Shown here in pieces: positions 6,948 through 10,484 of a stretch of DNA of 10,484 nucleotides. Both the position numbers and the translations under genes were made by a program. The number at the start of each line of letters is the position of its first letter. Position 1 is the first letter of the stretch. This DNA is from Anaerolineae bacterium (lineage in GTDB: Bacteria; Chloroflexota; Anaerolineae; JAAYZQ01), in the NCBI GenBank assembly GCA_016929795.1, contig JAFGIA010000098.1, positions 1 through 10,484 of the forward strand, given 5' to 3'. Under the pieces are notes generated by a model, which searched no databases, was not told the DNA's origin, and worked only from the letters and a program-made list of their open reading frames with translations.

Positions 6948-6982
6948 GTTGGTAGATGGGGCTCTGCCCCATCTACCAACCT
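6946..6982. terminator. Perfect 17-bp hairpin between convergent genes
   Basis: The arm AGGTTGGTAGATGGGGC (6946-6962) pairs perfectly with 6966-6982 around a TCT loop. It begins inside the TAG stop of the clamp-like gene. No T-tract follows on either strand, so it may be a bidirectional terminator, an mRNA 3'-end protector or a palindromic repeat element. Confidence 0.65.
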
Positions 6983-7007
6983 GCCAGGTAGACGTGCCTA
7001 CCAGGCA
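6982..7007. repeat. Second palindrome abutting the terminator-like hairpin
   Basis: TGCCAGGTAG (6982-6991) pairs with CTACCAGGCA (6998-7007) with one A-A mismatch and a 6-nt loop. It contains the stop codon and last codons of the minus-strand coiled-coil gene. It shares GTAGAC and GCCTACCAG with the inverted repeat at 3923-3971. Confidence 0.55.
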
Positions 7008-8173
7008 GAGGTGGCGCGTTCGATCATTGCCCCCATCGCATTGAACATTGTCTCGATGCTCCGCTGCGACAGGGGGCCTTCGAGCAGGGGGGCGACTTCG
7101 GCGGCGAACTCGGACGGGTGCTGGCCGACAGTTTTTTCGTCGACAAAGCGGCGCGCCAGTTCGGGCCAGCGCTTGTGAAAGGCCTCGACCGATTCCGGCA
7201 GGCGAAAGTCGAGCGGTTTCAGGTAGGTGCTGTGCATCTCTTGCTCGCGCTTGAGCCCATCGATGCTCTTGCCGATCGCCTCGAGACCGCTGTCGATCCC
7301 ACGCAGCAGGCCGATCAGCCCGCCGACACTTGCCAGGCCGTCGTGGTAGGCGTCGGTGCGGATGTTCAGCTCCACCATCTCGCTCACGCGGGCGTCGAGG
7401 TCGGGGGCGCCGCCGGCGACCGGTGTTTTGAGATGGTCGAGGATATGGTAGATGGCACGGCGCACGGCCAGGTCGCGGCGCTGGGCCTCGTCGTCGAGCC
7501 GGTCGAGCTCTGCCTGCAGGCGCGCCACAGCGACGTTCTCGAGCTGCCACTCTTCCTGGAGTGATGCCTGATGCTCCTCGATCTTGTTGCGCTCTTCCTC
7601 CCACCGCTTGCGCACTCCGAACAGTGACTCGTTCACAGCCTCGAGCTTGCCCAGGATACGATGGCGCTCACGGTCGGCGCGCGTGATCTCGAAAAAGTTG
7701 CGCACGACGCCGAGTCCACGCGATCTGGCCCGGATCGTCTCGTTCACGTCGGCAAGCTGGGCCTCCAACCCAGATTTTTGCTGCTTGAGTGCCTCTTCCT
7801 CTTTGTCGAGCTGTGGGTTCAACTGGCGCATGTGCGCCAGCTCGGCCTGAGCCTGCTGCAGCAGCTCGTTGGCTGCCGCACGCCGGCGCGGCAGGTGTTC
7901 GTCGCGCACCCTGGCCCGGCGCTCGTCGAGCAGGCGCGCCTCTTCCGGCAGGCGCTGCTCGACCACAGCACGGAGGGCGGGTGCGACTGTGCCGTCCTCG
8001 GCCAGACGGTCGAACAGCTCCGCTGTCAGACGGGCCAGGGTCAGGTCGTGCTGTGCCTTGAACACGTCGAACTGGGCATTAAAGGCGACCTGGATCTCGT
8101 CGAGCTCGGCGACGGCGGCCTGGATGGCGCGGCTCTGATCGTCAAGGTAGCTCAAGAGCTGAGTTGCGTTCAT
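6998..8173 (-). CDS. Unknown cytosolic coiled-coil protein
   Basis: This 391-aa protein has no signal peptide, membrane helix or catalytic motif that I recognise. Residues about 15-60 and 95-240 are heptad-rich and highly charged (for example LDKEEEALKQQKSGLEAQL at 122-140 and VARLQAELDRLDDEAQRR at 216-233), so a long coiled coil is expected. One conserved-looking knot, GLGVVRNFFEITRADRERHR, sits at 153-172. Residues 250-391 are a more globular helical part. I start at the ATG at 8173, which has AGGAGGT 8 nt upstream and a promoter at the right distance; the longer frame to 8206 would begin at the transcription start itself. It is transcribed alone, divergent from the PfkB gene and convergent with the clamp-like gene. 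A scaffold, tethering or phage-shock-like role is possible but cannot be shown here. Confidence 0.88.
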   Translation of the reverse strand: MNATQLLSYLDDQSRAIQAAVAELDEIQVAFNAQFDVFKAQHDLTLARLTAELFDRLAEDGTVAPALRAVVEQRLPEEARLLDERRARVRDEHLPRRRAAANELLQQAQAELAHMRQLNPQLDKEEEALKQQKSGLEAQLADVNETIRARSRGLGVVRNFFEITRADRERHRILGKLEAVNESLFGVRKRWEEERNKIEEHQASLQEEWQLENVAVARLQAELDRLDDEAQRRDLAVRRAIYHILDHLKTPVAGGAPDLDARVSEMVELNIRTDAYHDGLASVGGLIGLLRGIDSGLEAIGKSIDGLKREQEMHSTYLKPLDFRLPESVEAFHKRWPELARRFVDEKTVGQHPSEFAAEVAPLLEGPLSQRSIETMFNAMGAMIERATSAW

Positions 8174-8181
8174 TGTGGCGG

Positions 8182-8188
8182 ACCTCCT
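8182..8188 (-). promoter_or_regulatory. Strong ribosome binding site of the coiled-coil gene
   Basis: On the minus strand AGGAGGT, a near-full anti-SD match, stands 8 nt before the ATG at 8173 and settles that start. Confidence 0.85.
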
Positions 8189-8211
8189 ACGAACCTGCAT
8201 CCCCACCTGCT

Positions 8212-8240
8212 ATTCTAACACAGGCGGGGCCTGGGCGCAA
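8212..8240 (-). promoter_or_regulatory. Promoter of the coiled-coil gene
   Basis: On the minus strand TTGCGC (8240-8235), a 17-nt spacer and TAGAAT (8217-8212) predict a start near 8205, giving a leader of about 32 nt that contains the ribosome binding site. Confidence 0.6.
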
Positions 8241-8244
8241 GTCT

Positions 8245-8255
8245 ATGCCAGGCAT
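8245..8255. promoter_or_regulatory. Small palindrome upstream of the coiled-coil gene promoter
   Basis: ATGCC-A-GGCAT is a perfect 11-bp palindrome 4 nt upstream of the -35 box of the minus-strand promoter. It could be a regulator site; it is short enough to be chance. Confidence 0.25.
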
Positions 8256-8312
8256 GTCATTGCAAGCAATCCCCAATTTGGCAGGGCAGCATCGACAAAC
8301 CACCCCCACAAT

Positions 8313-8342
8313 TTGCTCGCCCGCGTCCACCTGTGATAACAT
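8313..8342 (+). promoter_or_regulatory. Probable promoter of the PfkB-family kinase gene
   Basis: TTGCTC (8313-8318), an 18-nt spacer and TAACAT (8337-8342), preceded by an extended -10 TG (8334-8335), predict a start near 8349. The resulting leader would be about 110 nt and contain the hairpin at 8390-8424. Confidence 0.45.
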
Positions 8343-8355
8343 GCTCGCGATCACA
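8332..8355. promoter_or_regulatory. Operator-like dyad over the PfkB gene promoter
   Basis: TGTGAT (8332-8337) and ATCACA (8350-8355) are perfect 6-bp inverted arms with a 12-nt centre. They straddle the -10 box and the predicted start, the place expected for a repressor. The spacing does not fit the CRP consensus, which has 6 nt between TGTGA and TCACA. Confidence 0.35.
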
Positions 8356-8360
8356 ATACC

Positions 8361-8456
8361 GGAGGGAGGTATCTTTTCAATATGTGGGGGTTGGGGTGTG
8401 TGCGGTGCCCGCACACACCCCAACTTCCCTCTCTTTGTTGAGATGATACGGAGGGA
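8361..8456 (+). promoter_or_regulatory. Structured leader of the PfkB gene with 16-bp hairpin and possible SD switch
   Basis: GTTGGGGTGTGTGCGG (8390-8405) pairs perfectly with 8409-8424 around a TGC loop. Directly after it comes TCCCTC (8426-8431), which is complementary to GAGGGA in the gene's own ribosome binding site (8451-8456) and equally to GAGGGA in an upstream GGAGGGAGG (8361-8369). The two pairings exclude each other, so the leader could hide or free the ribosome binding site. The pairing is seen in the sequence; any regulation is inference. Confidence 0.4.
8450..8454 (+). promoter_or_regulatory. Ribosome binding site of the PfkB-family gene
   Basis: GGAGG lies 5 nt before the ATG at 8460. 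It forms part of a GGAGGGA 7-mer that is repeated at 8361-8367. Confidence 0.75.
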
Positions 8457-8459
8457 CTG

Positions 8460-9371
8460 ATGTACGATGTGGCTTTTGTGGGCAACTATACAAAGGATAC
8501 GATCGTGTCGGCCGCTGGTACGCAGGCCGCGCGTACGCGGCTGGTGGACGGCGGGGGGTTCAATTATGGCGCTCACGCGGCGGCGGCGATGGGGCTGCGG
8601 GTGGCAGCAGTGACGCGGCTGGCGCGCGAGGATTGGCGGGTGGTGGAGAGGCTGCGCGCACTGGGCGTGGACGTGTATGCGGAGGACACAGCCGAGTCGA
8701 CAGGCCTGCGCCTGGAGTACCCGAGCGACAATCCCGACGAGCGGGCGATCTATGTGACGGCTTTGGCAGGCAGCTATGCGCCCGGGCAGGTGTTGGCGGT
8801 GGAAGCGCGGACCTTTGTGCTCAACCCGTCGTTTCGCGGTGAGGTGGGGCCGGACGTGGTGGAGGCGCTTGCAGGACGGAGGGCGCACATCGCCGCCGAC
8901 GTGCAGGGGTGGGTGCGTGTAGTGCGCGACGGCAAACTGGCCTTCGAGGCCTGGCCCGAGGCGCAGTGGTTCGTGGCCCATTTCGATATTCTGAAGGCCG
9001 ACATCGTCGAGGCGGAGAGCCTGACGGGTGAGTCCACCCTACACGCCGCGGCACGGCGGCTGGCGGGGATGGGGCCGGCAGAGATCGTGCTCACCCACCG
9101 CGATGGGCTGCTCGTCTATGCCGGTGGCGAGTTTCACGAGGCGGGTTTTTATCCTGCGGCGCTCGTCGGGAGGAGCGGGCGGGGAGATACGTGCCTGGCG
9201 GCGTACGCAGCGAAACGGCTCTCGGCACCGCCGGCCGAAGCGACGATCTGGGCGGCGGCCCTGACGAGCCTGAAGATGGAGGCGGAAGGGCCGTTCCGGC
9301 GGGATGTGCGAGCAGTGGAGCGGCTGATCGCGCGGCGGTACTGCAACCCACCGGTTTGCGGCCAAGTGTAG
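8460..9371 (+). CDS. PfkB-family (ribokinase-like) carbohydrate or nucleoside kinase
   Basis: This 303-aa cytosolic enzyme transfers phosphate from ATP to a sugar, sugar-like or nucleoside substrate; the exact substrate cannot be read from sequence. The N-terminal strand MYDVAFVGNYTKDT leads to the glycine-rich substrate motif GGGFNYGAHAAAAMG (31-45). The lid region includes TGLRLEYPSDNPDERAIYV (81-99). LKADIVEAESLTG (178-190) corresponds to the family's N/D-x-x-E motif. The signature GRSGRGDTCLAAYAA (237-251) carries the catalytic base D243 and the anion hole (family form GAGDxF). The length is typical. The gene has its own ribosome binding site and a long structured leader. Its last codons (RYCNPPVCGQV) lie in a palindromic repeat at 9343-9359, which has probably supplied or replaced the native C-terminus. 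It is convergent with the radical SAM gene. Confidence 0.92.
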   Translation: MYDVAFVGNYTKDTIVSAAGTQAARTRLVDGGGFNYGAHAAAAMGLRVAAVTRLAREDWRVVERLRALGVDVYAEDTAESTGLRLEYPSDNPDERAIYVTALAGSYAPGQVLAVEARTFVLNPSFRGEVGPDVVEALAGRRAHIAADVQGWVRVVRDGKLAFEAWPEAQWFVAHFDILKADIVEAESLTGESTLHAAARRLAGMGPAEIVLTHRDGLLVYAGGEFHEAGFYPAALVGRSGRGDTCLAAYAAKRLSAPPAEATIWAAALTSLKMEAEGPFRRDVRAVERLIARRYCNPPVCGQV

Positions 9372-9417
9372 CACAACCCTCCGGGTTGTGAGCCCGGCGC
9401 AATCCGGGAGGATTGCG
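9343..9417. repeat. Three tandem short palindromes, REP-like cluster
   Basis: Unit 1 is GCAACCC-ACC-GGTTTGC (9343-9359, one mismatch). Unit 2 is CACAACCC-TCC-GGGTTGTG (9372-9390, perfect). Unit 3 is CGCAATCC-GGGA-GGATTGCG (9398-9417, perfect). All share the form CAAYCC-loop-GGRTTG at a spacing of about 27-29 nt. Unit 1 is inside the PfkB gene; units 2 and 3 fill the 63-nt convergent gap and could also stop transcription from both sides. Confidence 0.65.
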
Positions 9418-9434
9418 GCACGGGGTGGGGTGGG

Positions 9435-10484
9435 CTAGCGGATGCCGACGCCGCGCACCTGGCCCAGCCAGCGCCGCCTGGCCTGCCACATCATGCGCGA
9501 CAGGACCGAGGTCGGCGCTGTGTGCGCATCCAGCTCGGCGAAATCGCCGCGCTCGTCCCAGTAGAGGGGGCAGGCGCCGCAGCAGAGCGAGGCGAGCTCG
9601 CAGTCGCGGCAGCCAGGGGGCAGGAACTCTTTTTTGCGCCAGTAGCGGGCTGCGCGCCGGTTCCAGACCGTCTCGAACGGCTCGTGGAGCAGGCTGCCCA
9701 CGCCATGCTCGAAACTTGAGCAGGGCAGCACGCTCCCGTCTGGCGCCACGCTCAGCAGGCCGTCGGCGGCTGAGCACGACTGGCTGCCCAGGCCATGGGC
9801 GACGGGGTTAAAGAGGCAGAGCGGCACGGGGGAGTACCAGACGAATCTCATGCCGTGCTGGTTCGCCCGTTCTTTTAGCGGCACGACCAGGTCGCCGATT
9901 TCCTGATACCCGATCTCCATGCTCCCAACGGCGTCGCCGGTGCGGATGACCATGTTCATGCTCAGGTAGGGCTGGCCCATGCCGGCCAGAAAATCGACCA
10001 GGTCGAGCAGGTTGTCGCGGTTGAGGCGGTTGATGGTGGTGTTGGTGTGGACGTGGATGCCGGCGGCTTTCAGGTGACGGAGGCCACGCACCGTCGCCTG
10101 CCATGCGCCGGGCCTGCCCACGACAGCGTCGTGCACGTCGGGGGCCGCCGCTTCCAAGCTTACCTGTGCTGAGTCGAGGCCGGCAGCGGCAAGTTTGTTG
10201 ACATAACCGGTAGCGCCACAACGGCGGCCGTTGGTGATCAGGTTGGTGCGCATGCGGCGGCTTTTGGCATAGGCGATCAACTCTGGCAGGTCGGGGCGCA
10301 GGGTGGGCTCGCCGCCGGTGAAGGATACGGTGGGCACGCGGGCGTCGTCGACAATGATGTCGAGGATCTGTTTGACCTCGCCGGTGGTCATCTCTGGCAC
10401 CTGGCGGCCGCGCTCGGGGGCGCTGGCGTAACAGAAGGTGCACCGGTTCTGGCAGCGATAGGTGAGGGCGATCTCGGACAGGAC
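9435..10484 (-). CDS. Radical SAM protein with SPASM domain, N-terminus beyond the window
   Basis: This enzyme uses a [4Fe-4S] cluster and S-adenosylmethionine to make a radical, and carries extra clusters in its C-terminal domain. The frame is open to the right edge (349 codons visible), so the GTG at 10400 is not the start. In visible numbering the cluster motif C-x3-C-x2-C is C11, C15, C18 (CQNRCTFCY, at 10454-10431), followed by SFTGGEPT (54-61). The C-terminal SPASM region has GSVLPC (250-255), then C292, C295, C301 and C305 in the CX2CX5CX3C pattern, ending with ACPLYWDERG. Relatives include PqqE-type, anaerobic sulfatase-maturating and peptide-modifying enzymes, as well as NirJ/heme-related ones. 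The substrate is not evident, and no small precursor peptide gene is visible in the window. It is convergent with the PfkB gene across 63 nt. Confidence 0.95.
   Translation of the reverse strand, partial: VLSEIALTYRCQNRCTFCYASAPERGRQVPEMTTGEVKQILDIIVDDARVPTVSFTGGEPTLRPDLPELIAYAKSRRMRTNLITNGRRCGATGYVNKLAAAGLDSAQVSLEAAAPDVHDAVVGRPGAWQATVRGLRHLKAAGIHVHTNTTINRLNRDNLLDLVDFLAGMGQPYLSMNMVIRTGDAVGSMEIGYQEIGDLVVPLKERANQHGMRFVWYSPVPLCLFNPVAHGLGSQSCSAADGLLSVAPDGSVLPCSSFEHGVGSLLHEPFETVWNRRAARYWRKKEFLPPGCRDCELASLCCGACPLYWDERGDFAELDAHTAPTSVLSRMMWQARRRWLGQVRGVGIR

Noticed and set aside
6852..7604. A 250-codon minus-strand frame overlapping the coiled-coil gene
   Set aside because: It is Arg/Pro/Gly-rich, shifted by one frame from the coiled-coil gene, and lacks start signals.
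8332..8355. Classical CRP site
   Set aside because: The half-sites TGTGA and TCACA are 14 nt apart instead of 6, so only a generic dyad is reported.
8382..8441. A 19-codon leader peptide (ATG at 8382) preceded by GGAGGGAGG
   Set aside because: The spacing to the purine run is 12 nt, and the peptide has no run of one amino acid as in classical attenuators. Possible but unsupported.
8341..8460. A 39-codon frame ending in TGATG at the PfkB start, suggesting a coupled small gene
   Set aside because: Its ATG lies in the predicted -10 box, it has no ribosome binding site, and most of its codons are the two arms of the hairpin.
9406..9434. G-quadruplex from GGGG-T-GGGG-T-GGG near the radical SAM stop
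   Set aside because: Only three close G-runs are present; the fourth would need a loop of over 10 nt and lies inside a perfect palindrome.
1..10484. CRISPR array, tRNA, rRNA, insertion sequence or anti-phage system
   Set aside because: No regularly spaced direct repeats with unique spacers, no cloverleaf-like segment, no transposase or nuclease motif was found in any real gene.

Overview
The window is a GC-rich bacterial chromosome segment with no rRNA, tRNA, CRISPR array or transposase. It most resembles Chloroflexota (Anaerolineae/Caldilineae-like). The main reason is the secreted repeat protein at the left end, which finishes with the short tail YLPVVQRN; to my recollection, tails of this kind (YLPLVLRN-like) are very common on exported proteins of that phylum. 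The assignment is an inference and has not been checked by any search.

Layout from left to right. (1) 119-3870, minus strand: a likely three-gene operon. It encodes a 145-aa four-helix membrane protein, a 166-aa unknown protein whose GTG start overlaps the previous stop (GTGA), and, 27 bp later, a 929-aa secreted protein with 14 delta-60 repeats plus two Ig-like domains. A near-consensus promoter (TTGACA-17-TATGAT) lies so close to the first ATG that the transcript should be almost leaderless. (2) 3924-3971: an inverted repeat exactly between the -35 boxes of two divergent promoters. (3) 4032-6947, plus strand: an OmpR/PhoB-type response regulator, a HAMP histidine kinase 4 nt downstream, and 23 nt later a 260-aa protein whose sequence faintly but repeatedly recalls the bacterial sliding clamp DnaN. 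(4) 6946-7007: two abutting hairpins that contain the stop codons of both converging genes. (5) 6998-8173, minus strand: a 391-aa cytosolic coiled-coil protein of unknown function, with its own promoter and a strong ribosome binding site. (6) 8174-8459: a divergent regulatory region with two promoters, an operator-like dyad, and a long leader that carries a 16-bp hairpin and a possible Shine-Dalgarno-masking switch. (7) 8460-9371, plus strand: a PfkB-family sugar or nucleoside kinase. (8) 9343-9417: three short related palindromes, the first inside the kinase gene. (9) 9435 to the right edge, minus strand: a radical SAM/SPASM enzyme. Its frame stays open to the edge and includes the CxxxCxxC cluster motif, so its N-terminus lies outside the window.

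The genes do not form one recognisable pathway. The strongest functional unit is the two-component system, divergently transcribed from the membrane/secreted-protein operon; an envelope-sensing circuit controlling that operon is a reasonable inference. The most unusual items are the clamp-like protein in a two-component operon, the leader of the PfkB gene, and a small family of palindromic intergenic repeats shared between the two ends of the two-component operon.
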